Position numbers and translations under genes: made by a program. A DNA stretch of 64,000 bases from Voacanga thouarsii (Eukaryota > Streptophyta > Magnoliopsida > Gentianales > Apocynaceae), in assembly GCA_026120185.1 (NCBI GenBank), contig JANUWF010001224.1, positions 2,542,001 to 2,606,000 on the forward strand, in the 5' to 3' direction. The notes below the pieces were generated by a model. That model saw only the letters and a program-made list of their open reading frames with translations. It did not search any database and was not told where the DNA came from. This document shows positions 35,652-46,489 of the stretch, piece by piece (position 1 is the first letter of the stretch; each line of letters starts with the position of its first letter).

Positions 35652-35702
35652 GCACTAAGGATCAAGGTAAAAATAAATATATTTTATCCATATATATGTT
35701 AG

Positions 35703-35818
35703 TGTTATGCCCTAGAGGCAGTCACTTGTACGTTGTATAGACACATTTTATTTCATAAAAGGCATTATTTATTTTACAGTTTCTTCCACTGCATTGTATA
35801 TGATACGCGTGAGATACC

Positions 35819-35822
<4 letters not shown>
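35703..35822 (+). repeat. LTR fragment of a TGTTATGCC-type copia element
   Basis: TGTTATGCCCTAGAGGCA is a familiar start of plant Ty1/copia LTRs. Recognisable sequence runs only about 120 bp, to a (TA)n tract. The same start recurs at 63980. No partner LTR, PBS or coding region is seen next to it. Confidence 0.5.
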
Positions 35823-35861
<39 letters not shown>

Positions 35862-35937
35862 CTTTCAAAAAATTAGGAAAATTTTTTGAAATCCTTTTTA
35901 AAACAAATTTAATTTTGAGGATCGTATAAATGCAATT

Positions 35938-35983
<46 letters not shown>
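35823..35983. repeat. Two (AT)n microsatellites
   Basis: Perfect AT tracts at about 35823-35860 and 35940-35982 are separated by about 80 bp of AT-rich DNA. The open frame across them (35722-36093, minus) is translated repeat and not a gene. Confidence 0.95.
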
Positions 35984-35985
<2 letters not shown>

Positions 35986-35999
35986 AACCTTGTAATTCT

Positions 36000-37574
36000 T
36001 CATTACTAAATTTATTACGAATAAACCTTGGGGGTGAATAAGGTTTATGATAAACAAATGCGATTTGAAAAATCTTTGATGTCTTTTTCTCAATAGCCGA
36101 TCAAAGTGTGTTCAAAGAAAAATGCAGACTTGAATGTTCAGTTAAAGAACTTTCAAAACTCTACTAAATGTTGAAAATAAGATTTATGGTTAAGATGGGT
36201 TGATGGAGCAACAATAATAGTTTTACCCAACTGCAAAAAAGTCTTTGATTAAAACAATGAATATAAAGAGGAGTATAATGCTTTGGTTCACAAAGACAAA
36301 TTGCTTCGCAGCTGATGAAGTGCAATCAAGAATCTTTTAAAGCACCATTAAACGGTAAGAAGATGATTGTTTTAAAGTTTGGAAGTTGAGGCATTAAATA
36401 CAGACTTTCTGTAGAATATACAGGTCTTTAAAACTGATCAACAATGCAGAGATTGAGATAAAATTCTTTGATTTAATAACCAGTAAAAATACAGTAGTGA
36501 AATGTGAATGAAATGCAAAAAAGAAGACACAAGGATTTATAGTGTTTCGATCCTTAACCAATCTACATCCACTACCTTAAGTACCCATTTAAGGATTTCA
36601 ACACAATCACTAAAACCTTTTTCCCAAATCAATATTGGTAGGCTACACCAATTTTACATAAGAGGAATAACACTTGGTTTTACACCCAACATTTTGAAAC
36701 ACACACAATCAAAGATCACCCCAATCGGATTTTACACCACAACCTTGATACATTCACCAAACAAGGCTCACTCTAACTAGGTTTTACACCACAACTTTGA
36801 TATAAGATAGAATGAAGAAAAACTTATAGAAATAACTCACAAGTTTGAGCAGATATGAACAAATGAGCACCGACACCTTTTTAACTTTGAAGCAATTTGA
36901 TTTCACTTTGAAGCACAATGCAAAAGGAAGATTTCTGTATTCTAAAGTGTAAAGATATTTTCTTAGAAAGATAGCACAAAAATCTTACAAAAAATCGAGT
37001 TTTGAAACCTTTTATAGGAGCAAAAAATATAGCTACAACAATTAGAAACGGCTAGTTTCATACTGTCAGATTTTCAGAGTTTTAGACTCAAGTATCGGAC
37101 GAGGGTGCATCCAAAAGGTAAGCCCAAAATGACACTTTTTTAGGCAGAAACGATTTGACACTGTTCACAGAGTTTTGGACGAAGCTTTTGGATGCAAAGT
37201 CATCCAAACTACTCAATCCAAAAAATCTGAAGACTTAATACTTTGAAATCTTTTTACTTGTGTCCTTCAAGGTATAAACAAACTGAATCATAAGGTAAAG
37301 AAAACATAGGAATTTACATAGACAATACCTTAATAACGATTCCTAGTCTAAAGTTCTTCCATAAGGGCTTCTTGGTATGCAATCTCTTAAGTTTGGTCTT
37401 CTACTTGATAACCCATTCTTGGATTCCAATGGTCAAGAGTTGCTTAGCAATCTTATTTGCATGTCTTGAAAAAACTGAGGTCAAACATGTCCTATCACAT
37501 GTAAATCACACAAGTTAATCATCATCAATGTTTGTCATAAGTCAAAACACAAGAGAAGGCCCTTAGGGTTAATA
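36000..37574 (-). repeat. SIRE/Maximus-like copia 3' LTR (left boundary unclear)
   Basis: On the minus strand the purine tract AAAAAGGGGAAGAT (37588-37575) is followed by TATTAACCCTAAGGG and TTGTGTTTTGACTTATGACAA. This is the standard PPT/LTR junction of SIRE-type elements, with the initial TG mutated to TA. Near 36530-36600 the LTR has the typical 'dry-border' phrase TCGATCCTTAACCAATCTAC on the plus strand. The left end could not be fixed. Confidence 0.55.
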
Positions 37575-38900
37575 ATCTTCCCCTTTTTGAGTGATGACAA
37601 ACTTGATGGGATTGTGAGACAAAAATAATGATATGTATAGTACGGACATGTTAGACCGAGAGAGATAAAAATATTTTTCATTGAAATGCAATCTCTCACC
37701 ATAGGACTCAAAGAGTGCTTATGAGATTAAGATAACAAATTAAAGCATGTACTCATAAATATGGCTCAATTGACCTCCATATCCTCATTTCTTCCATTAA
37801 AGGACTATTCCACAAGAGAATAGCCGCAATTAGTAGTCACAAAAAAAAAATATATATATATATATATACATAAAGAGGTATAGAAGATAAATCATAAGAT
37901 GAAATGCTCCCCTTAGTATGTGCATATATGAATCATAAAGTATAGAGCTATGAAGTGCGATTTAAAATTAACACTGGATTCGAAAGTTTTGGACTTCCAA
38001 AACATGCATTCAAAATGGAGTAAAATTAGGCAGAAGCTAGCCTTTTTAAAAGCTCATTTTTGGACTAGTCTTTTGGATTAAAAAAATGCGAGTCCAAAAC
38101 TCCCTATGTGTTTGTGCAGGGTATAAATGAATTTTCACAAAAATAGATCAGAGGGTTTTAACCCCAGCCTAGTTTTCTCAAGATATTTCAAACACAAGGA
38201 ATTTTCTGTGCAACAAAAAAAACTAAATAAATAAAAATAAAAAAAATTCATAAGCATAAATGTCCTAATCATCCAAATATTTAATGAAGTGCATATCACA
38301 ACCATAGGTAAGAAACAAATCATCAAGCCAAGTTAAAATCAATTAGAATGCACAATAAACTTATACGCACACTTCAATCTCCTTTGTCCATAACAACAAC
38401 ATCTCAACATAGTCTTCATCAAATCACCCAATTCTTCACATTTCGCATTTTCAAATCACAACCATAAACAGTCATAGTTCATTTCAAACTATATGAATTC
38501 ATCATCCTCATACGTAGTCACAATCATAATCCATAAATTTCAAATCATAACCCTCATAAACCATCATACAACCACAATCTATTCACAATTCACAATCTAT
38601 ATTTATAAGGGCAGAAACTAGTGAAAGAGATATAAAAAAAATCAACTCAAATCCCAAAAATGTATTTCAGAGAATCACAAGTTTCTTAAGAAATTTTCAG
38701 TCTCCACATTCTCCAGCTTCTTAAGAGATTTTCAGTGTCCTCATTCTCTACATCAAATCTTAATTCACAATCCCCCAACAACATATTTCTCAAATCATAA
38801 ATTCACAATTTCTATTTTCTCTCCCTTTGTCATCAATTAAAAATAATAATAATAATAATAATAAGCAACTGAGAATCAATTAGTAGTATGGCAGTAGTAT
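37575..38900 (-). mobile_element. 3' internal part of the SIRE-like element
   Basis: The region upstream of the PPT has the CTCCCCTTAG and poly-pyrimidine wording seen in the 3' non-coding part of SIRE/Maximus elements. It holds (AT)n at about 37851-37868 and (AAT)n at 38843-38863. No pol domain is visible, so only the 3' part remains. It ends at or near the dioxygenase pseudogene. Confidence 0.4.
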
Positions 38901-38936
38901 CAGGAGAATGCCCAGAACAGGACCAGTAATAAGCAA

Positions 38937-39190
38937 TAACTAATCAATAACTATCATATTTTCAATATGAATAGAATAAGAATTTTATTTAAATTATAAT
39001 ATTATTTCTAATACCATTAATTTGTGTGTAAAAATTTTTCTAAATAAATATTTTAAAATAAAAAAGTAAAATAATATAATTGTAATTGTTACCTAAAAGT
39101 ACCGTTGCTCCAACACTCCAGTGCATCGCCAATGTTCACAATAAATGCTCTGTAGATGGCATATCTCAATTATGAGATTGTATTCAGCGA
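38937..39190. repeat. Direct repeat copy 1 (dioxygenase exon plus intron)
   Basis: About 254 bp matching 39582-39836 with scattered substitutions; start-to-start spacing is about 645 bp. The repeat holds the exon encoding AFIVNIGDALECWSNGTFR and its donor site. Confidence 0.85.
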
Positions 39191-39581
39191 TTTACTACGA
39201 GATTTTATATAAAAATAAAAATAATAATAATAATAAATATATTTTAAAATATTTTAAATTAAATTTAAATAAAAAATAATATATAATAGTCTTACCGAGT
39301 AGCTTTCTTGACCGGTTCCCAAGACCCGATGAAGTGTTGACCTGGAAGCAATTATTAATATAAACAATAATAATAGTAGTAATAATAATTATTTCTTTTA
39401 TTTTAAAATATTTATTTATAATTTTTTTATTTTATTTTAAAATATTTATTTATAATTTATTTTATTTTATTTTAAAATATTTATTTATATATATATTTAA
39501 AATTAATAATTAATTTCTTCTTATTTTATTTCAATTTATTCTAAATAACTCTTTTTCTTCTTATTTCTTGTGAATTTACTA

Positions 39582-39836
39582 ACCAATAACTATCATATTT
39601 TTAATATGAATAAAATAAAAATTTTATCTAAATTATAATATTATTTTTAACACATTTAATTTATTTATAAAAATTTTAGAAATAAATATTTTAAAATGAA
39701 AGAAATATAATAATTTATGTGTAATTGTTACCCAAAAGTACAGTTGCTCCAACGCTCTAGTGCATCGCCAATGTTCACAATAAATGATCTGTAGATGGCA
39801 TATCTCAATTATAAGATTGTATTTAGCGAATTAGGA
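39582..39836. repeat. Direct repeat copy 2 (dioxygenase exon plus intron)
   Basis: This is the upstream copy, in gene sense, of the duplicated block. It holds E7, whose reading FIVNIGDALERWSNCTF is closer to the family than the other copy, in which Arg and Cys have become Cys and Gly. Confidence 0.85.
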
Positions 39837-40202
39837 TAGATACAGTAAAGTACTCTTTCGGTGCTAAATAAATTAATATTGATTAATTTAATACAAAATT
39901 TTATATATAAATAAAATTTATAATTTAATAATTTAATATAATAAAAATATATAAATATATAAATTGAAATGTAAAAATAATATATAAAAATTATATTAAT
40001 TATTATATAATATAGATAATATATTTTAAAATTTTAAAATAATAAATAGATTAATTTTATTGAAATAAAAAAATACTTCTAGCAAAGTAAATAATTCGTT
40101 AACTATAAGAGATATAACATCTTACTCGCTGAGAAGTTCTAGAAGAACCCAAACAAAATATGAATCATAACATCCACTATCTAATTGGGAAAATTTTACC
40201 AT

Positions 40203-40276
40203 GGACTAACTGCATTGATGAGTTATACTATGTACAACATAAATTTTACGGTACAATTTATCAATGCAGTTGGTCC
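40203..40276. repeat. Short foldback inverted repeat
   Basis: GGACTAACTGCATTGATGA at 40203-40221 pairs with a near-perfect complement ending in TTGGTCC (40258-40276), with an inner TATGTAC/GTAC pairing. It lies in the intron between E6 and E7 of the dioxygenase pseudogene and looks like a tiny foldback MITE. Confidence 0.6.
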
Positions 40277-40439
40277 ACAGATCCACGATCTATATAAGAA
40301 TTCCTTATCTATTTGACCTTGAGGGCGTACCCTTTTAATGGAGGAACGTTTTCCCAAACTTGAGGCTTAGCAACTTTGTCCTTGCATATTTGGCACGGAA
40401 GCAAATGGTCACTGAAATTATAATCCTACCCAAAAAAAT

Positions 40440-40710
40440 AAAAATATATACTTCCTCTATCCTTATTTATTTATTATAAAAAAATATTTTTGATATTTTT
40501 TTATTTATCACATTAAAAAAATTTAGGTGTTATTAATATTAATTTTACTACTATATTTTTATATTAAATAATTTTAAAAAATAAAAATATAATAATTTGA
40601 GAAAGAGAGTTAAACAAATAAATTTAAAAAATAATTATGTAGAACATTAAATTTAATGATATTTTTAAAGTGTATAAACAAAATTTTATGAATTTAAGAA
40701 ACTAAATACT
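40440..40710. repeat. AT-rich intron with MITE-like start
   Basis: The stretch begins CTTCCTCTATCCTTATTTAT, similar to the ends of plant Stowaway/Tourist-type MITEs, but no matching second end could be fixed. It sits between dioxygenase exons E5 and E6. Confidence 0.25.
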
Positions 40711-41962
40711 TGATATCAAATCTACAAAGATCACAAAAGAAGGTTATAACCTGGAGCCCAGAAACTTCATTTGTGGCCAAGAGCGTAATCAGACCAATCA
40801 ATATGAGCACCAGCTCCATATATTCCTTTCGTTAGATCTGAGATTTGCCCAGAAATTTCTTGAAACCAAATATTAGCAAATGACTATGAAACATAATTGT
40901 ACATCACTGTCTCCAAATTTAATAAATTCGTTTCGATATTACTAATTCATTTTAAGATAGATATCATTAGTCTTGCTTTCAATTACAGTGCTCGAATTTT
41001 CACCTTCATAATGTAGTAACCTTAAGTTTGTTGCAGGATTGCCAAGGACTCCAGGTTGATCAAAAATGTTGCAGTCTAGGTCAAGTGCAATGGCTATTAT
41101 ACTTGACAGAGCTCTTGCAACCTCACTGGGTGAATACCAAAGAGAGATCATCAAATACACTAGGAAGATATAATTTGTCATCGTCGCATAATATGATTTA
41201 TTCAAACAATTTAGTACATGATAAGACAAGATATAACTTACAGTGATTCTCGATCCAATTTCATCATAGTTTCTTTAAATCTGGGCAAAATATCTACAGA
41301 GACATCGATATCATCCAAATGGCCAAAACAATGATTTTACGGTGATGATTAATATTGTGATACTAAGTTAAGTTTACCTTCATAACAGCATAAAAAGAGA
41401 TACTCGAGCTTTTTTTTTTTTCCTAATTAAACATGAAGTCCAGTAAAAATAATAACCTAAATGTCCATTAACAGTAAAGCAAACAAATTAATGGGCAATT
41501 CATAGTTTAAGAGATATATTAAATTTTATTACATCTGGTGGCAGCAACAGAAGAACAAACCTTGTTTTTGATTCGTTGAATCTAACTGTTCCTCTTGAAT
41601 GGGAGTGTAGCCATTGCCCTTAGCACCTTTCAGAAACTTCTTTTTCTCTTCCTGTGGCAGGGCAAAAAACTTTCTGCTTTCAGCGAAAACCTCATCCATG
41701 AATTCCTGACTGATTCCGTGGTTGATTACATAGAAAAACCCTTCATCCATGCATGCCTAAGTGATTGCTAAAGGCATTGGCAGTTAGCATAAAAGTCTTT
41801 AAAATGACATAAATGCAAAAGTGCAGATGTGTTTGAGAGCATCAAAGTACCTGTTTGAGGAGACTGCAGAGTTCCTGATATCAGGACTAGAAAGATCGAT
41901 ACAATTAAGCTTAGAGGATGGGAGCTCTTGTTGGGAGCATCAAGGTCAGATGTTGCAATCAT

Positions 41963-42630
41963 GGAAATTAGGAGGTACGTAGTAGTGTCACATCGGCGTC
42001 AAATCTTATTGATCTGCTTCTTACACCATTTTAGCGCATATGAGGCCGTGCAAGTTGTATACGGTAATTTGTGCAATGATTTCACGGCTCAGATTGAAAA
42101 TGGTGAAAATTCAACGTTCAAAAAGGTGGCCACGTATAAAATTTTTTTTTAGAAGAACGACGTCCTTTTGACCATTCAAAATGACGTCGTTTTAATGTTT
42201 ATATAATCATGTGAAATATTCATATAATCGTGTGAAATTTTCATGTGACTGTGTCAAATATTCATGTAAACTCAAATGACCGCACAAGTTGTCGTACGAC
42301 AACTTGCGCGGCCCGATCCCCATTTTAGCAGCTTAGGAAGTTTCATCTCTGTCCCACTTTCTAAACAAGGCAACAACATGGTTAGTTTTACCCGTTTGTT
42401 GGGAGCCTGAACCAATTGTTCCATCCTTCGAGTTCTCCATTTTTCTTTTCATGCACTAGGACTTCACGCAGTATGGTTTCGAAGGAATTTAAAGCGAAAA
42501 GAAGACAACTCAACCTTGAATTCAATGCATGCTTTGACCTATAATATTTTCTTCGTTCTAATTAAATTGATAGTAGTTAATTTGATATGATATTTTATAT
42601 AAAAATTAAAATTAAAATATAATAATAGTA
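41963..42630. other. Region 5' of the dioxygenase pseudogene
   Basis: This was probably the promoter side of the dioxygenase gene. No transcription element can be named with confidence. The end of the stretch (42540-42630) is AT-rich and MITE-like (TTCTTCGTTCTAATTAAATT). Confidence 0.3.
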
Positions 42631-42635
42631 TAGTA

Positions 42636-43171
42636 TAGAAGTGGCAATGTTAAATACGACATGCTTAAACGGCTCGAAAATAATACAGTTATAAAGGGTT
42701 AGGGTTGGGTGGGTCGAAACAGGTCGAGCCGTTTAACATTAAATGTGTTCGGGGTCATAAACGGATTCAACCTGCGAGCCTATTTATTTATTTATTTATT
42801 TTGTACACAAATTCTTTACAAGTGGCAGCTTACCTCTTCTTTGCTGCAATTGATATTCCGAGACCAAAAAGAAAAAAAAAATATGAAAAGAGCTAAGCTG
42901 CAAAGAAGAGCTGCAAAGGACAAGTAGTTGCCTTTACATGTCTGGTTTGCGGGTTTAGTAGGTATTCAGATTGGCGAGTTTAGTAATTATCTATTTAATT
43001 TTCATGTCTAATCATGTTGTGTCGTGTCAATCTGTTTATTTTCATGCCGTGTTCGTATTATAAAATAAGACACGTTTGTTAATCGTGTCGTATTCGAGTT
43101 AGCGTATCATGTGTAATTATCTCAGATTAACACGACCTGTCAACTCGGATACGACACGATTGTCACCCCTA
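42636..43171. mobile_element. Non-autonomous hAT-type element
   Basis: 536 bp. The left end TAGAAGTGGCAATG and the right end, reverse-complemented, TAGGGGTGACAATCG, match the TAGGGGTGNCAA termini of plant hAT MITEs. The flanks GTATAGTA (42628-42635) and ATATAGTA (43172-43179) agree at seven of eight bases, the 8-bp duplication length expected of hAT. No transposase is present. The interior has GTGTCGTATTCGAG-like motifs repeated in both orientations. Confidence 0.75.
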
Positions 43172-43184
43172 ATATAGTATAATA

Positions 43185-43462
43185 TACTATCCCCATTTTA
43201 TAATATAAGTCGTTTAAGACTTGATTTTTTTTTTACAATATAAGTCGTTTTACAAAATTTTATAAAATTTTATTACTTTTTTTCACCTCTATCCCTCTCT
43301 GCAATCTCTCTTTTTCTACTGATTATGACAAAACTTTCTCCAATTATTAAAATAAATAAAAATTTAATTAGAGATATTTTTAAAATTATCTGAAATTTAT
43401 GAACCTTTAATTCTTATACATAAGTTTAAAACTACTTATATCGTAAAACGGATGTAGTGGTA
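43185..43462. mobile_element. Stowaway/mariner-like MITE
   Basis: The left end CTATCCCCATTTTATAATAT resembles the right end read in reverse (CTACATCCGTTTTACGATAT), with TA on both outer sides. The short AT-rich body without coding is typical. End positions are uncertain by a few bases. Confidence 0.5.
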
Positions 43463-44400
43463 TGATAAAAGTAGTAAAAAATATGTAGATCTCACAATAT
43501 TTTATGTCAAATCTAAATGTACAAAAAATAATATATATATATATATATTATTGATTATTTTATAATATGTAATATGTTATAAATATTCTTTTTTAAAAAA
43601 TATCAAAATTTTTAAGACAATTTAAAATAATAAATTAATTAATTTAATTAAGACAAAAGAAATATTCGAATAGCCAAGGGCACGGATAATCAAGTACACT
43701 GGACTTATAATTTTGAGTCTGGACGATAATGTAGTAGGTGACACTGCAATTTGTTAGTATTAAATATTTTGTCCCCCTTTTAGTCAATTATGAACTGTTC
43801 TCCAATATTTTCCTCGTGGGCCCAACATTAATTGTCTAACAAATATCAATGTATACAGAAGAAGTCCGCTAGTTTATTTTGACGGTGTTAAAAAAATAAA
43901 AAAAGAAGCTTATTTTCCTAATTAGTATATACTATAATTATTAATTAACAAACTTATTTTCCTTTTAAAAAATTATGAATATTTTTTTTTCTCACTAGCT
44001 TTGTCCAGGAAATTGTTTCTTACTATAAGCTATCGTTCCAAATCCTTTCACACACTCAATCTTTCACTTTCAAGAAATGCTTATTTTTTACTCAGTAGTT
44101 TTGCTTTCTCTCTAAGGCTACTACCACCAGCACCAATCATCATCTCCTCCTACTGACGATATCCACCTATACAGCAATATAAACTCGTTACTTTCCAAAT
44201 ACACGTGTTGCAATTGGATGAAGAGTACCAAATAAAGACCGCACAAACATATATCACAACGAGATTGAGTAACATTTATGGAGCCACAAACTTCACAAAC
44301 CAGAGGAAGCGTCTTTCCGATGCAAAAGGCGTAAGCTACTATCTAGTCAAGCATATATAAGGATCAAATAAGGTCCAAAATATGAAAGTACAAGGTGTAA
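43463..44400. other. AT-rich intergenic DNA
   Basis: No gene recognised. An (AT)n tract is at about 43530-43549. A poly-A tail for the LINE to the right, which would show as poly-T here, was looked for and not convincingly found; the run at 43983-43991 is short and distant. Confidence 0.4.
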
Positions 44401-45970
44401 ATGACTCTGTACACGTGTGTTTTGATACTCTTGGTAACATCTATCGATTGGCAGTGTGTATCCTTGAACAACAGCTTATTCCGAGCACTCCAAACATGGT
44501 AAAAAGTGGCCAGCACAGTAGTGGCCTTGGCTTTGGCAATCCAACTTGAACCTCGATTGAATCAGGTGAACCAGCGAAGGCAATTGTGCAGCGTGGTCAT
44601 AGCCCGTGGTAGACGCATCCATGCCTTAATTTCATTCCATATCCTAGCAGAAAACCCACACTGAAAGAACAGGTGGGAGGCTGTCTCATTCTCCCAGTGA
44701 CAGAACGGGCATAACGGGTCATCAACCATAAACGGGAGAGTGTCCTTGGTCCTTAGTCTACCTCGAATAGTAAGCCAAACGATGAATGAGTGTTTTGGAG
44801 TTAGTCCCTGTCGCCATAAAAGATTAGCCCACAGCACACGTAGGCCCTTGGTACGGAATTAGTCATAGGCTGCAGTAGTAGAGACCTTGCTGCCATTGGC
44901 CCATGACTGAATACAAGCTACTGCCCCAGCAGAAGAACCCTCACGGGCCGGAATGTCATCACGGATATGTAGAAGCCGACGCATGAGTTGGGAGTGATCC
45001 TGGTGGCGAGGAGTCTCCCAAACCGAGTGTCTATCTATGTAGTAATGCGAAATCCAGCGGACCCAAAGTGATTGTTTCTCAGAGTGTATGTCCCAAAGTA
45101 CCCATGCTAGGAGGGCCGAGTTCCAAACCATTAGATCTCTCAAACCCATTCCACCCTCATTCCGTGGAAGGCACAACAGATTCCATGCAACTAAAGAGTT
45201 TTTTGAATACCACAAGAATTCACGGGCCAAACAGTTGAGTTGATCGATGACTCCCTTTGGGGTGGGAAGGATTAAAAGCCAAAAACACTCCACACCCTGT
45301 AGCACCGATTGTATTAGTTGAATTCTTCCTGCATAAGAGAGGGATCGGGCAGTCCATCGGCCAATATAGGAACCAATCTTGTCTAAGAGTGGTCTGTAAT
45401 TTGTCAATAAGATCCTACCAACCATTATCGTGACCCCAAGATATTGTAACAGGAACAATCCCAGGGGAATGCCGGCAGTCTGGGCTAAAGATTGTTGCTC
45501 TAAGTTGGAAAGTCCTCCTGCGTATAGGTTAGACTTGTGTTTGTTAACATGCAAGCCCGAGCAGTCTTTAAAACTTTCAAGACAACCCAACAGCACCTGA
45601 ACCGATTCCATATCCCCACTAGAGAATAGCATCAAGTCGTCCACAAAGACTTAATGCGATATGAAAAGCTAATCACACTTGGGGTGAAAGTGGAAACTAG
45701 TTCCTAGTGTTGCAATCTTGATTGCTCTAGAGAGGTACTCCATACAGATGACAAACAATAACGGTGAGATTGGGTCGCCCTGCCTCAACCCTTGTTTCCC
45801 TTTAAAAAATCCATACACACCCCCATTGATCACAACCGAGTATGTTGCCGTCGTCACACATTGTGTAATCCATGCCACAAACCTGTCTGGGAATCCAAGC
45901 TCCAAGAGTAAATCAATGAGGAAATTCCAGTTGATTGTGTCATAGGCCTTACGACTCCGAAGCAATTTCT
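44400..45970 (-). pseudogene. 5'-truncated L1-type LINE: reverse transcriptase and zf-RVT
   Basis: Minus-strand blocks in order. The RT core (45965-45669) has KAYDTINWNFLIDLLLELGF and GKQGLRQGDPISPLLFVI. A stop precedes the catalytic VFVDDLMLFSS at about 45650-45620. The thumb-side domain (45644-44859) has CLESFKDCSGLHVNKHKSNL and SLSYAGRIQLIQSVL. After a further stop the C-terminal zf-RVT domain (44837-44562) has CPFCHWENETASHLFFQC. This is the non-LTR (L1-type) ORF2 C-terminal half. The endonuclease and RT N-terminal part are missing, as expected from 5' truncation during insertion. At least two stops interrupt it. Confidence 0.9.
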
Positions 45971-46489
45971 CTCATCATATGTCTTCTACCTTTTTCTTTT
46001 TCCCTTTTCGGTTGGCTAAATGCATACTCCCCCTCGTCACTATTGGTTGACTCCAGTCGCCAACGAAGACCAAACAATCCAGCAATTTGAATATTTCTGA
46101 CAAGACTAGGAATTAATTATTGGCTGGTAGGAATTAATTTAATCCTTTTATCTTAATATTTTATACATTTTTTAGTTTTTATTTGTCTAAATTTTGCAAA
46201 AGTGAGACTTATTGAGAATAGAAAGTATATATCTTTTTAACTCATTTTCCCCTCAAAATATGTGTTTTTAATAAATTTTAATGGACATTAACAATATCCT
46301 TTCATTATTACCCCAATTTCAGCTAATCTTGCTTCTTCCTCTCTCTCATTATAAAGGATATACTCTCCAACTCCTTTAACTATAAAAAATGTCTTATTTT
46401 GCAAATTTTTTAATTCATATATGTAAGTTTAAAACGACTAATATTATGAAGATATAAAAAGTGTCCTAGAATTGATCTCAATGATAACT
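45971..46489. other. Intergenic DNA between LINE and LTR-like region
   Basis: No gene recognised. The part 46240-46470 is AT-rich and ends with TAAAACGACTAATATTATGA, reminiscent of a Stowaway-like MITE end, but no paired end was fixed. Confidence 0.3.

Larger units (their letters stand above)
39093..41962 (-). pseudogene. 2-oxoglutarate/Fe(II)-dependent dioxygenase pseudogene
   Basis: Minus-strand exons in family order. E1 (41962-41851) has MIATSDLDAPNKSS then, one frameshift later, CIDLSSPDIRNSAVSS. E2 (41756-41561) has FFYVINHGISQEFMDEVF and FFALPQEEKKKFL, the DIOX_N block. E3 (41293-41242) has ILPRFKETMMKLDRESL. E4 (41125-41004) has AIALDLDCNIFDQPG and LRLLHYEG. E5 (40837-40751) has KGIYGAGAHID, the HxD iron-binding site, then a 2-base deletion. 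E6 (about 40400-40331) has ICKDKVAKPQVWENVPP. E7 (39788-39732) has FIVNIGDALERWSN. E8 (39341-39296) has STLHRVLGTGQESYS. E7 is repeated downstream of E8 at 39149-39093. The exon family members carry between E2 and E3 (YKEGYYIG region) and the last exon are absent. It resembles the hxnY-type soluble 2OG oxygenases. Splice sites are largely kept, so it is a decayed genomic copy and not a retrocopy. Confidence 0.82.

Noticed and set aside
35722..36093. 123-aa frame rich in Tyr-Ile repeats
   Set aside because: Translation of two (AT)n microsatellites; no biological protein expected.
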